Shown piece after piece: positions 51,567 to 60,190 of a stretch of 64,000 bases of DNA. The translations under genes were made by a program, and so were the position numbers. Below the pieces are notes generated by a model. It worked only from the letters and a program-made list of their open reading frames with translations. It was not told the DNA's origin and did not search any database. Within the stretch, counting starts at the first letter, position 1. Each line of letters starts with the position of its first letter. Source of the DNA: Ga0077527 sp964531455 (GTDB lineage: Bacteria > Pseudomonadota > Gammaproteobacteria > Burkholderiales > SG8-41); NCBI GenBank assembly GCA_964531455.1, contig CAZHFZ010000004.1, positions 34,325 through 98,324 on the forward strand, read 5' to 3'.

Positions 51567-52538
51567 TCAAAGCTTGATGTTGGCATGCTTGATCACGCGC
51601 TCCCAGCGACTGACGTCTTCACTGACGAAGGTGCCGAAAGCCTGCGGTGTTGCACTCGACTTGGGTTCAAGCCCGGCGGCGGACAGCCGCTGCTTCACAT
51701 CGGGCAAGCCCGTCACCTTGACCAGTTCACCGTGGAGCCGGTCTATCACCGCCCTCGGCGTACCCGTCGGCGCGAGGATGCCGTACCAGTTGGCCGCCAC
51801 AAAATTCGCCACTCCCGCCTCTTTCATGTTCGGCAGTTCCGGAAACAGCGACGAGCGCTCGGGGCTCGCAACCGCCAGCGCGCGCACCCGGTTCGCCTTC
51901 AGAATCGGGATCACCGGCGGCGCCGTCGAGAACATCAGGTCGATCTGGCCGCTCGCAAGATCAATCGATGCCGGTCCGCTGCCTTTGTAAGGCACGTGGG
52001 TAATTTTGGTTCCGGTCTGCAGCTGAAAGAGTTCCAGTGCGAGATGCACGCTGCCGCCGGTCCCGCCGGATCCGCCGGACAGGCTGCCCGGCTTGTTTTT
52101 CACCAGCGTAATCAGATCCTTCATGTTCATCGCCGGCACCGAGGGATGCACCACACAGATAATGGGTGTCAATGCAACCAGGGAAATCGGCACAAAATCC
52201 TTGAGCGGGTGATAACCGACGTTGTTATAGAGGCTGATGCCGGTGGAGAAGCCCGTGTCGGCCAGCAGCAGGGAATAACCATCGGGGTCAGAGCGTGCCG
52301 TCGAAGCCGTGCCGATATTGCCCGCAGCACCGGCACGGTTGTCGATCAGGACCTGCTGGCCCAGGAACTCGCCAAGCTTGGCACCGATAATGCGCCCCGT
52401 CACATCGGAACCGCCGCCCGGCGACCACGGCACAACCATGCGAATCTGCTTCTCCGGATAACCAGCGGCGGATGCAGGCAATCCCGCCATCAAAAACAAA
52501 CTACCCAGAAAACCCGACCACAGCAATTTTTGCATCAT
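51567..52538 (-). CDS. Bug/TctC-type solute receptor (copy 5)
   Basis: Periplasmic binding protein of 323 residues, first gene of a two-gene unit with the PrpF-like isomerase. GGGGAGAG stands before the ATG at 52538. The signal peptide ends at PASAAGYP. Landmarks are KQIRMVVPWSPGGGSDVTGR, LIDNRAGAAGNIGTAST and THVPYKGSGPASIDLASGQIDLMF. The partner gene suggests a tricarboxylate-type ligand such as an aconitate or oxalomesaconate relative; unproven. Confidence 0.92.
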   Translation of the reverse strand: MMQKLLWSGFLGSLFLMAGLPASAAGYPEKQIRMVVPWSPGGGSDVTGRIIGAKLGEFLGQQVLIDNRAGAAGNIGTASTARSDPDGYSLLLADTGFSTGISLYNNVGYHPLKDFVPISLVALTPIICVVHPSVPAMNMKDLITLVKNKPGSLSGGSGGTGGSVHLALELFQLQTGTKITHVPYKGSGPASIDLASGQIDLMFSTAPPVIPILKANRVRALAVASPERSSLFPELPNMKEAGVANFVAANWYGILAPTGTPRAVIDRLHGELVKVTGLPDVKQRLSAAGLEPKSSATPQAFGTFVSEDVSRWERVIKHANIKL

Positions 52539-52658
52539 GACACTCTCCCCGGTAATTTTGAGCCGCATGTCTGACTCCGAAAAAATTATGACATAAAATA
52601 AAAACCTGCCCCATACTCATTCACATCCATTGCAAGATGCATACCTGATAAATTCCTG

Positions 52659-53879
52659 ATGAACACCGATAACCCCGCTGAACGCCTTGCGCAGGCGCGC
52701 GCCCTGTTTCCGGGCGTAAATGACAAGATATACCTCGAAACCTCCGCACGCGGCCTGCTCCCGAAAGTGGCACTGGACGCTGCGATGCACTTTTATGAAG
52801 CGGCCGTACGCGGCGACGCCAAGGAAAGCGGCGACGTCTTTCTCGCCGCCGAACGCGTCCGCGGGAAATTCGCGCGACTGATCGGCGCTGCGGCCGACGA
52901 AGTCACCTACACGCGCAATGTCTCCGAAGGCCTGAACATGATCATCGCGTCGCTGCCCTGGCAGCCGGGTGACAATGCCATCGTCTGCCGCGACATCGAA
53001 CATCCCAACGGCGTCTACTCGCTCTACAACATGCGCGACCGCCACGGCATCGAAGTGCGCATGGTCGATGCCACACCGGACCTTGCGATGCCGGTGGACG
53101 AAATTGCCAGCCGCATCGACAGCCGCACCCGCATGGTGATGATGTCATCGGTCACCTTCGCTACCGGCGCCCGCACCGAACTCGCACGGATGGGCCGGAT
53201 CTGCCGTGAACGCAAGGTCATTCTGCTGGTTGACGGCGCACAGTCGGTTGGCGCGCTCGATCTGGATGTGCACGCAGCACAGGTTGATGCACTGGCGGTC
53301 GGCGCCTCCAAATACCTCTGCGGGCCTTATGGACTGGGATTTCTGTTCGTGCGCCGTGCCTTTGCCGAAACCCTGCGCCCGGCCTACCTCGGCCGCTTCA
53401 GCATCGACCTCGGCAACGCCCATGAGGGCGTTCAAGGCAGCGACCAATACCAGTTGATGCCCGGCGCGCAACGATTCGACCTCGGCAGCGCCAACTACCC
53501 TGCGTCCAGCGCCATCGACGCCTCACTCGACATCCTGCAATCGGCGGGTGTGCCGGTCATCGAAACCCACGTCACCGCACTCGCCAAACGCCTCGATGCG
53601 GGACTGCGCGACCTGGGCATTCCGCTGATCAGCGGCTCGGTAGACCTGCACCGCGCGCACATCGTCGTTGCCGGCTGGAAAAAGCCTCCGTCCGAAGGTG
53701 CGTCACTGATTGCCGACCTGTCACGGCATTTCGCAAGCCGGCAAATGCGCGTATCGGAACGGCTCGGCCGCCTGCGCTTTTCGTTTCACCTCTACAACAC
53801 TGCCGACGAAGTGGACGAAGTGCTTGCCGCGGTACGTCAGTGGCCAAGGCTGCGCGAACTGGCCGCGCTGCGCACATAA
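52659..53879 (+). CDS. class V aminotransferase-fold PLP enzyme (paralogue 2)
   Basis: A 406-residue PLP enzyme similar over its length to the protein encoded at 49158. Shared landmarks are EVTYTRNVSEGLNMIIA, IVCRDIEHPNGVYSLY, ILLVDGAQSVGALDLDV and GASKYLCGPYGLGFLFVRR with PLP Lys218. It also has the GxxRFSFHLYN-type C-terminal element (LRFSFHLYNTADEVDE). It diverges from the Bug/PrpF pair on the other strand. No strong ribosome site is seen before the ATG. The two paralogues probably act on related amino compounds. Confidence 0.88.
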   Translation: MNTDNPAERLAQARALFPGVNDKIYLETSARGLLPKVALDAAMHFYEAAVRGDAKESGDVFLAAERVRGKFARLIGAAADEVTYTRNVSEGLNMIIASLPWQPGDNAIVCRDIEHPNGVYSLYNMRDRHGIEVRMVDATPDLAMPVDEIASRIDSRTRMVMMSSVTFATGARTELARMGRICRERKVILLVDGAQSVGALDLDVHAAQVDALAVGASKYLCGPYGLGFLFVRRAFAETLRPAYLGRFSIDLGNAHEGVQGSDQYQLMPGAQRFDLGSANYPASSAIDASLDILQSAGVPVIETHVTALAKRLDAGLRDLGIPLISGSVDLHRAHIVVAGWKKPPSEGASLIADLSRHFASRQMRVSERLGRLRFSFHLYNTADEVDEVLAAVRQWPRLRELAALRT

Positions 53880-53895
53880 GCATCGCGCGCTGTTC

Positions 53896-54609
53896 TTAAG
53901 CTTCCGCCGGCTGCAAGCCGCTGGCGATCAGGGCAGGGTGCGCCTGCGGTGACCGCAGGAACTGCAGCACCTGCCGCGCCATATCCGGGTCCGGTGACAA
54001 CGTCGCCACGCCGCCCGAAAACAGCGTGATTTTTTGCGCCTCCGGCGGCAGCGGCATCACATGCGCAATACCCGGCACCGGCAACAACTCACTCATCTGC
54101 TCGAATCCGATCTCGACCTCGCCGCGGGCCACCACGGCGCCGATGCGCTCATTACCGATACAACGCGCCTTTGGCAGCAAAACGTCAGCAATGCCCAGCC
54201 TGGGCCACAGTTCCTGCGCAAGGTATTGCCCGCTGACGCTGGCCGAGTAGCCGATTGAGGAAGTCTCAAGCAAGGTGCGCTTGAAAGACTCCATCGTGGC
54301 AATGTCCGGACGGTTCGCTCCTGCGCGCACCGCCATGCCCACCAGCGACTGCACCAGCGGCACGCAACTGCCAGCCAATACCAGCCCATCAGCACTGCAC
54401 TGCTGCAGCAAATCATCCGCCACGATCACGATATCCGCGACCTCACCGCGCTTCAGCCGGTTGGGAATATAAGTCTCGCCCACACCCACCGAACGTGACA
54501 GCAGCACTACAGGCCGCCCGGTCAAACGCTCGAGCGCAGGCAACAGCGACAACAACGCCGCCGTTGATGCGCCGGAAGTCATCACGCCAAACATGCCGGT
54601 TTCACCCAT
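53896..54609 (-). CDS. ModA-like substrate-binding-domain protein lacking a signal peptide
   Basis: A 237-residue type II periplasmic-binding fold protein like molybdate-binding ModA (SGASTAALLSLLPALERLTG opening; KRGEVADIVIVADDLL; ARGEVEIGFEQMSELLPVPG). It has no export signal, so it would stay in the cytoplasm; related leaderless proteins are common in Burkholderiales and rhizobia with no known role. An alternative start at 54594 would not add a signal. It faces the class V paralogue 2 tail to tail across a 16-nt gap. Confidence 0.8.
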   Translation of the reverse strand: MGETGMFGVMTSGASTAALLSLLPALERLTGRPVVLLSRSVGVGETYIPNRLKRGEVADIVIVADDLLQQCSADGLVLAGSCVPLVQSLVGMAVRAGANRPDIATMESFKRTLLETSSIGYSASVSGQYLAQELWPRLGIADVLLPKARCIGNERIGAVVARGEVEIGFEQMSELLPVPGIAHVMPLPPEAQKITLFSGGVATLSPDPDMARQVLQFLRSPQAHPALIASGLQPAEA

Positions 54610-54679
54610 TGTTTTTATCGCCTGACGGCCACCGGTGATTGCTGCGGATATTTACAACCCGTGCCGGCCCTGCCGAAGC

Positions 54680-55744
54680 TCAGCTTTCTGTCGCCGGTGC
54701 CGGAGATTCTTCGGCAGTCTTGAGCGTACGCCGGCCCCACATCCAGTAGGCCAGCCACGCCAGAAGGCACAACGCGCCGCCGGCGAGGATCAGCAGCGCT
54801 TCGTTGAGCATGTAATTGGATTTGTGTGATTGACGGGGAACCGCGTCGATCCTCGTCGTGTTCTGTCCCTGCACTTCCTGCATCGCCGGTGCCGACGCTA
54901 CAGTCACGATGGCGACCGGCGCTGGTGTTACGGCAGCAACTGGCGCGTTGTCGACCGCCGCCGGTGCCTGACTTGGCGCAGCAGGAGACTCCACAATGAG
55001 CTTTTCAGCAGCAGGTTTATCGGCAACGGGTTTTGCTTCCGGTTTATCACTCACGGGTTGCGGCGCCGTTGCGGCTGCACGCTGCGTGGCAAAATCCTGC
55101 CGCAATTGCGCGACCTGACGCTCCATCACGGCGACACGCTCAAGCATGTCAGCAAATGTTTTCGCGCTGGCGCTTAACTGCGACTCCAGTCGTTTGAGTT
55201 CACGATCGAACGCGGCATTGTCGACGATGGCTGCAGGCGCAGCTGCGGGCTTTGCAACAGCCGCACGCGGCGCGGATGCGCGTTGCGCAACAACCTTCCC
55301 GGCAAGCGGCACAGCCGCTTTGGGCGCTGCGTCTACGGCAGATGGCAACGCAACGGCCGGCACATCGTTCTGCACACCCAGCAACACGTTGTATGTGCGC
55401 ACGATACGACCACCACGAACCTCGAGTTCGATCAGCAAGGGAATCGACGGCTCAATCACCGGCCGCATGGTCACGATATCGATGACGCGACTACCGTTCG
55501 AGCGGTACTGAATGGCCAGACGTGCACCGTTCAGGGCGACGTTGTATTTGAGGCCGGCCGGCGCATAGGCATCGGCGGGTGCAAATCGCGGGGTAACGAT
55601 TTCGAGTTCTTCCGCGGAAACGAAAAGCTCGATTTCCGCACGCAGCGGTTCACCGATGGCAGACAGCACCGCAAGCCTACCGATGCTTGCCGCGCCTGCC
55701 GACGACACGGTTAACAGCAACAGGGCTGCCATTCCACCGCGCAA
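54680..55744 (-). CDS. FimV-like protein (N-terminal domain, coiled coil, one membrane helix)
   Basis: A 354-residue relative of the polar-hub protein FimV, which in other bacteria supports type IV pili and polar assembly. After a signal sequence (MAALLLLTVSSAGAA) comes IGRLAVLSAIGEPLRAEIELFVSAEELE, the FimV N-terminal domain. An Ala/Pro-rich linker, a predicted coiled coil (about 175-230) and a C-terminal helix (ALLILAGGALCLLAWLAYWMW) follow. The large acidic TPR end of full FimV is missing. The start is unclear: TTG 55744 or ATG 55732, while the best ribosome site (GGGAGGTGG, 55767-55775) lies further upstream with no standard start behind it. Confidence 0.82.
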   Translation of the reverse strand: MRGGMAALLLLTVSSAGAASIGRLAVLSAIGEPLRAEIELFVSAEELEIVTPRFAPADAYAPAGLKYNVALNGARLAIQYRSNGSRVIDIVTMRPVIEPSIPLLIELEVRGGRIVRTYNVLLGVQNDVPAVALPSAVDAAPKAAVPLAGKVVAQRASAPRAAVAKPAAAPAAIVDNAAFDRELKRLESQLSASAKTFADMLERVAVMERQVAQLRQDFATQRAAATAPQPVSDKPEAKPVADKPAAEKLIVESPAAPSQAPAAVDNAPVAAVTPAPVAIVTVASAPAMQEVQGQNTTRIDAVPRQSHKSNYMLNEALLILAGGALCLLAWLAYWMWGRRTLKTAEESPAPATES

Positions 55745-56166
55745 TGTCAGGATGGGACTAACGATGCCACCTCCCGATCTACGAATTAGACGTGAAAGTT
55801 ACTCCTTTACTGTCAGAATATCAAGTAACCCATTATTAATATTGAATAATTCGGCATTTTCACCAACGAATTACGATCCGGAACCGGTTTGCATAAGCGC
55901 CTCTTTCGCCCCCAAACCCCGATCCACCCGGAACGCAGCAGGCACTCCAAACGACGGGTAACCGCCAAATACCGCACATATTCCTGCACGCAGTAATTGA
56001 ATCCTCCCATGCCCTCCTATTAGCCATCGCCCACCCAAATCGGGAGCATGGTCTGATGTGCAACAAATACCCGGCCGGTATCTTCACAGCCAATGCAAAA
56101 GGTCCGCTTTGGATGCGCAGTAACTTTCACAAGCGGCGGGTAAATGGGAACGATCAAGGAATCCAC
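55745..56166. other. divergent intergenic region between the FimV-like and PEP-CTERM genes
   Basis: No gene is supported here. The first 110 bases are AT-rich and include ATTATTAATATTGAATAATT (55830-55849), likely holding the promoter of the FimV-like gene. The rest has an open frame in the direction of the PEP-CTERM gene but no family-like sequence. AAGGA at 56156-56160 is the ribosome site for the next gene. Confidence 0.45.
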
Positions 56167-56811
56167 GTGGAAATGTTAGAAGACAAAGCCCAAAACCTTC
56201 TGGTCATGACCAGACGCTTCCTGCTGACTGCGTTCGTCATCACCGCCATCGCGCTGTTTGCCAACACGGCACAGGCCGCGACGTTTACCGAAGATTTCGA
56301 AGCCGACTTCCCGACTTGGGAAAGCAACTGGCTGGGATTGAACAGCGACCTCAACAACTACTACTGCGGCGGCGCCCGCGGGTGTGAACGTCGGGATAAC
56401 AATCCGGATGGCCTTTGGGCATACGGTCAAAGTTCGATCACCGTCAATTTCGTCGGCAGCTTTGCCGCAAGCCTGGTATCTCTTTCACTGGACGTTGCCG
56501 GATACGTAAATACGAATCTGCTGGCCTATGACATCAGCGACAACCTGATTTTCAACAGCGCCGTCTTGCTGACCGGAGGCGCAACCAGCGACCCCGGCAT
56601 TTATTCCAACTACACCATCACTTCGAACAATGGCATCAGCCGCTTCGTGTTTGACTCTGCAATCGCCAGAGGCAACACCTCAATCGACAACGTGATTGCC
56701 GTGACTTCGGTCGCCGCCCCGGTACCGGAACCCGAGATCTACGCCATGCTCGGCGCCGGCCTCGGCCTGATGGGCTGGGTTGCACGCCGCAGGAAACAGC
56801 GCACCGTCTGA
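56167..56811 (+). CDS. PEP-CTERM sorting-domain protein
   Basis: An exported protein of about 214 residues with a signal peptide (FLLTAFVITAIALFANTAQAA). It has a beta-rich body with two Cys in YYCGGARGCERR, and the C-terminal PEP-CTERM tripartite signal: VPEPEIY, a hydrophobic stretch (AMLGAGLGLMGWVA) and the basic end RRRKQRTV. Exosortase (EpsH) would cut and anchor it during export linked to exopolysaccharide. I place the start at GTG 56167 because AAGGA lies six bases before it; ATG 56206 would give a more usual signal length. No exosortase gene is in the window. A strong terminator follows. Confidence 0.88.
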   Translation: MEMLEDKAQNLLVMTRRFLLTAFVITAIALFANTAQAATFTEDFEADFPTWESNWLGLNSDLNNYYCGGARGCERRDNNPDGLWAYGQSSITVNFVGSFAASLVSLSLDVAGYVNTNLLAYDISDNLIFNSAVLLTGGATSDPGIYSNYTITSNNGISRFVFDSAIARGNTSIDNVIAVTSVAAPVPEPEIYAMLGAGLGLMGWVARRRKQRTV

Positions 56812-56827
56812 GCAGCACTGCTGAAAT

Positions 56828-56854
56828 AAAAAACCCCGCTTAGCGGGGTTTTTT
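56828..56854 (+). terminator. bidirectional intrinsic terminator
   Basis: AAAAAACCCCGC-TTA-GCGGGGTTTTTT, with a GC core and A/T arms, is a textbook factor-independent terminator 16 nt after the PEP-CTERM stop. It also serves the TauD-type gene, whose minus-strand stop is 36 nt away. Confidence 0.92.
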
Positions 56855-56889
56855 ATTGCCGGTGTCGCATGCGCGCGGCACATCAACCA

Positions 56890-57918
56890 TCAGCCCATAT
56901 AAAACGGCCGCCCGCTGTTGCGGATCCAGACGCGCACCAGATGCCGGCGCATCGCCGGATCTGCATGGTCCGTATAACCGGTACGGCGATGGCCGAGCTG
57001 GCGATTGTTGACGATCTGGATCTGCCCGCGCTCGAACGCAAACGACTTGCCGAGTCCCGGTGACTCGGTAATCTCGCGCAAGGCGTCGAGCGCCGCCCTG
57101 GCTTCAGCATCCATCTCCACACCCGCCAGTTCATAACCCTGGCGAATGATCCGCGGCGAAAAATTGAAGGCGATGGTTTTACCGTCGTATTCAATCATCG
57201 GCTTCTGGTGCGTCAGTACATCGTCAGGCGCGTGCTCGCGCTGGCGATCGTAATAAAACGGCTGATACAGCCGCGGCAGAATGTCCGGATACCGCTCCAG
57301 CAACAGGTTATAGACCGTCTCGAAACTGATCAGCCCGGAGATGCCGCCTTCCACTGCCGTCTGCAAACAGAACAGCGCAACAAAATCCGGCGGCAGGTTG
57401 AAAGCGTTATCAACGTGATAACCCTGCGCGGCATTGGTCTTGGACGAACGCACGCCGTTACCCGCCGCGGTTTCCATCTTGGTGTCAGTCACGTCATAAA
57501 GCAGCGTGCCGTCCCACTTCTGCGCGACCGTGCCGCCGATCATGTTCATCAGAATCCAGTAGAGCTTCTTGCTGGTCTCGACATCGAATTCATCAATCGG
57601 CAAACGGTCGATGATCGCGAAGCCCATTCCCGTATTGAGCTGCTCGCGCACCGCAGCCATCAAACGGCGGCAAGCCGGCATCTCGAAATAGTCCGGGCGG
57701 ATTGCCTCGGCAGAAAGCGGATTGGCAACCAACTCGCACGCCACGGCACGCAGCTCGTCGAGATGCTGCGCCTCCAGCGTCACCAGTCCGTCATTCGGCA
57801 ACAACGTCTCGGCAACCCAGGTCATCGGACTGGAGAGCCGCTCTTTACGCACCAGCGATGGCCTGCCCGCAGCGGGATGCACTGCGCTGGCGCCTGACGT
57901 GGTTTGACTGGTTTGCAT
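56890..57918 (-). CDS. TauD/TfdA-family Fe(II)/2-oxoglutarate-dependent dioxygenase
   Basis: A 342-residue non-haem iron oxygenase. The metal site is GYHVDNAF (His-x-Asp) with the distal His and 2-oxoglutarate Arg in LGHRRTGYTDHADPAMRRHLVRVW. The protein is longer than TauD (about 280) and begins with about 60 extra residues. It probably hydroxylates a small organic acid or sulfonate; the substrate is not visible. Three ATGs lie in a row; the last (57918) has the best spacing from GGAGGAG. A palindrome sits just upstream. Confidence 0.87.
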   Translation of the reverse strand: MQTSQTTSGASAVHPAAGRPSLVRKERLSSPMTWVAETLLPNDGLVTLEAQHLDELRAVACELVANPLSAEAIRPDYFEMPACRRLMAAVREQLNTGMGFAIIDRLPIDEFDVETSKKLYWILMNMIGGTVAQKWDGTLLYDVTDTKMETAAGNGVRSSKTNAAQGYHVDNAFNLPPDFVALFCLQTAVEGGISGLISFETVYNLLLERYPDILPRLYQPFYYDRQREHAPDDVLTHQKPMIEYDGKTIAFNFSPRIIRQGYELAGVEMDAEARAALDALREITESPGLGKSFAFERGQIQIVNNRQLGHRRTGYTDHADPAMRRHLVRVWIRNSGRPFYMG

Positions 57919-57943
57919 CATCATCTCCTCCAACCTTCTTCCG

Positions 57944-57956
57944 TTCACACTGTGAA
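57944..57956. promoter_or_regulatory. palindrome upstream of the TauD-type gene
   Basis: TTCACA-C-TGTGAA is a perfect 13-bp palindrome, 26 nt before the dioxygenase start on the minus strand, in the promoter-proximal region. It could be an operator; no regulator gene is adjacent. Confidence 0.35.
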
Positions 57957-58010
57957 AATTTGATCTTATTATTCAATACTATCGCGAACCAATCTCACCG
58001 CACAGCCACG

Positions 58011-59219
58011 TCAAGCCGCACTCCCCGCCGCATGCCCCGACGCCCAGGCCCACTGGAAGTTGTAACCGCCCAGCCAGCCCGTCACATCCACCACCTCGCC
58101 GATGAAATGCAGCCCCGGGATCGTGCGCGCCTCCAGCGTCTGCTGTGACAGCGCCGCGGTATCCACACCACCCAGCGTGACCTCGGCCTTGGCATAACCC
58201 AGCGTGCCCGAGGGCTGGATCGGCCAACCCTTCAGCGTTTGAGCAATACTGGCCAGCGTCGCATTCGACAACTGCACCAGCGGCTGCGTCCACCCGTGCA
58301 ATTCCGCAAAGCTCAGCGCAAACCGCCGCGGCAGATGTTCGGCGAGCAAGGCACCCAAGCCCTGCTGGTCGCGACGATGTTCATTCAGCCACGCACCGGC
58401 ATCAACATCCGGCAGCAGATCCAGCGCCACCGGCCCACGCGCACCATTCGTCTGCCAATACGACGACACTTGCAGGATTGACGGCCCCGACAACCCGCGA
58501 TGCGTAATCAGCGCGGCCTCCCGGAAGCGCGGGTTCACCGCACCGCGCGGCACTTCCATGCAAGTGGTTACCGCATCAAACGATGATCCGGAGAGCACAC
58601 CAAATCGTTCCAGCCATTCCGGCGGCGCCGCCAGCGGCACCAGCGCCGGTTTCGGCGGCACCACGGCAATGCCGAACTGCTCGGCGAGACGCAAACCAAA
58701 AGGCGTGGCGCCGATTTTCGGAATCGACAGTCCGCCGGTGGCAACCACCAGCGACTGCGCGCGATAGCTGCCCTTCGAGGTGGCGACTTCGAAACCCGGC
58801 ACATCATGCGCAAGTTTTTCCACGCGCTCGATGCTTACCGGCATCGCCCACTGCACATTCACCGCATCACATTCGGCCTTGAGCATGGCGATGATCTGCA
58901 TCGCACTGTCATCACAGAACAGCTGGCCGAGATTACGCTCGTGGTAGCTGATGCCGTGGCGCTCGACCAGCGCAATGAAGTCACGCGGCGTATAACGCGC
59001 CAGCGCCGAGCGGCAGAAATGCGGATTGCGTGACAGGAAATTTGCAGGACTGACTTCACGGTTGGTGAAGTTGCAGCGCCCGCCGCCGGAGATGCGGATT
59101 TTTTCCGCGAGGGTGACCGCGTGGTCCACCAGCAGCACACGGCGCCCGCGTGCACCGGCCACCGCCGCGCACATCATGCCGGCAGCGCCGGCACCCAGCA
59201 CAATGACGTCAAAATCCAT
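58011..59219 (-). CDS. YhiN/HI0933-family FAD-dependent oxidoreductase
   Basis: A 402-residue flavoprotein. The dinucleotide motif VIVLGAGAAGMMCAAVAGARG opens the protein, KIRISGGGRCNFTNREV is the family hallmark, and VATGGLSIPKIGATPFGLRLAEQFG follows. The C-terminus TIPGLHFIGEVVDVTGWLGGYNFQWAWASGHAAG is the second FAD-contact region. The reaction is not known for this family. It ends 92 nt before the dioxygenase start on the same strand. Confidence 0.9.
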   Translation of the reverse strand: MDFDVIVLGAGAAGMMCAAVAGARGRRVLLVDHAVTLAEKIRISGGGRCNFTNREVSPANFLSRNPHFCRSALARYTPRDFIALVERHGISYHERNLGQLFCDDSAMQIIAMLKAECDAVNVQWAMPVSIERVEKLAHDVPGFEVATSKGSYRAQSLVVATGGLSIPKIGATPFGLRLAEQFGIAVVPPKPALVPLAAPPEWLERFGVLSGSSFDAVTTCMEVPRGAVNPRFREAALITHRGLSGPSILQVSSYWQTNGARGPVALDLLPDVDAGAWLNEHRRDQQGLGALLAEHLPRRFALSFAELHGWTQPLVQLSNATLASIAQTLKGWPIQPSGTLGYAKAEVTLGGVDTAALSQQTLEARTIPGLHFIGEVVDVTGWLGGYNFQWAWASGHAAGSAA

Positions 59220-59233
59220 GGGCAGCCTGTGCT

Positions 59234-59532
59234 TTATGTATTAACCCGGTCTCGCCAATAGTCGGGTTTTCGATGCAAATGCATGACCGCAAGCACAATA
59301 ATCCCCTCAGGCTCAGTTGCATAAATTACGCCATAGGGAAACCGGCTCAAACGACACCTCCGCAGGGCGGTTCCAAGCGGATGCCACGCATCGGGATAGC
59401 GCTTAATGAGATCAAACACGCGTATCGCTTCCAGCAAAAACGCGTCGCCAAACCCGGCGCCTGAGTTTCGTAGTAGTAAACCGCCTCTTCGAGTTCGCGC
59501 TGGGCAGGCGCAAGCAGACTGACCGGCTTCAC
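59234..59532 (-). pseudogene. frameshifted ParE/RelE-type toxin
   Basis: The reading begins at ATG 59532 (VSLLAPAQRELEEAVYYYETQAPGL), the usual start of ParE/RelE toxins, but then leaves frame. The correct continuation GDAFLLEAIRVFDLIKRYPDAWHPL...LSRFPYGVIYATE...VLAVMHLHRKPDYWRDR lies in the next frame to a stop at 59234. Restoring one G at 59448-59449 (GG for GGG on the minus strand) joins them into about 99 residues of normal length. It may be a true inactivating mutation or a sequencing error. The antitoxin gene upstream overlaps it by 4 nt. Confidence 0.82.
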
Positions 59533-59741
59533 ACGCGATACTTGGCCAATACCTGTGCAAGCGGGATCGCCAGGATCTCACCCTTGCGGTAAGCCGCAAG
59601 GCGGTCTGCCGCTTCAACGGCCCAAGCAGCATCGACACGTTCATCCGTGCGATCCAACTCAGTCAGCAGAGCCTCGACCAGTTCCAGCTTCTGAGCCGGA
59701 GCCAACGCTTTAGCCTGCTTGAGCAATTCTTCAGTCAACAT
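59529..59741 (-). CDS. addiction-module antitoxin component (CHP02574-like)
   Basis: A 70-residue acidic protein, mostly helical, of the small antitoxin type that accompanies ParE/RelE toxins (ALAPAQKLELVEALLTELD; VDAAWAVEAADRLAAYRKGEI, with the AWxxEAxxRLxAYxxGE pattern). The start at 59741 has GGGGAG before it. It overlaps the toxin gene by 4 nt (ATGA). With the toxin frameshifted, this may be an orphan antitoxin. Confidence 0.85.
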   Translation of the reverse strand: MLTEELLKQAKALAPAQKLELVEALLTELDRTDERVDAAWAVEAADRLAAYRKGEILAIPLAQVLAKYRV

Positions 59742-59849
59742 GAATAACTCCCCGGCCCCGAAGTCGGAGACCACTGTTCAGCAGATGAAGTTTACTCCGC
59801 ACCTACAAACGGCTCAATAAACGGCACACATCGACAATAACAGCGCGGA

Positions 59850-59972
59850 TTACTTCAGCTTGATTGCTTCCAGCGTTTTCGGTTTGGCCAAACCACCGGG
59901 TACCGGGACGGCCTTTTTATCCTTCTTGGGTTTCTTCTGTTCCTTGTTGCTGCGGAGCTGGCCTTTGGCCAT
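59850..59972 (-). CDS. small Lys-rich protein
   Basis: A 40-residue protein starting MAKGQLRSNKEQKKPKKDKK and ending LEAIKLK, preceded by AAGGA with good spacing. Short proteins with the MAKGQLRSNKE opening recur in proteobacteria, from memory, but the function is unknown. About a third of its residues are lysine, so binding to nucleic acid or ribosomes is conceivable. Confidence 0.7.
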   Translation of the reverse strand: MAKGQLRSNKEQKKPKKDKKAVPVPGGLAKPKTLEAIKLK

Positions 59973-60190
59973 GGTCGTAGTCCTTGAGATGCTGCGTGAA
60001 AAATCTGGATGAAGTGAACAAGCCACTTCGCGACTATCGGCAAGATCTTACCCTGTTGCCTCTCCTTTACGTGAATGGATCGTGCGCTCATCAGACCAAA
60101 TCACGGACTCCAGCCATTAATTTTCCCCCGACACTAGTCATTCCCCATCCGATGAGAGTATTTTCTGGGCCACAACAACGAGGAACATTC

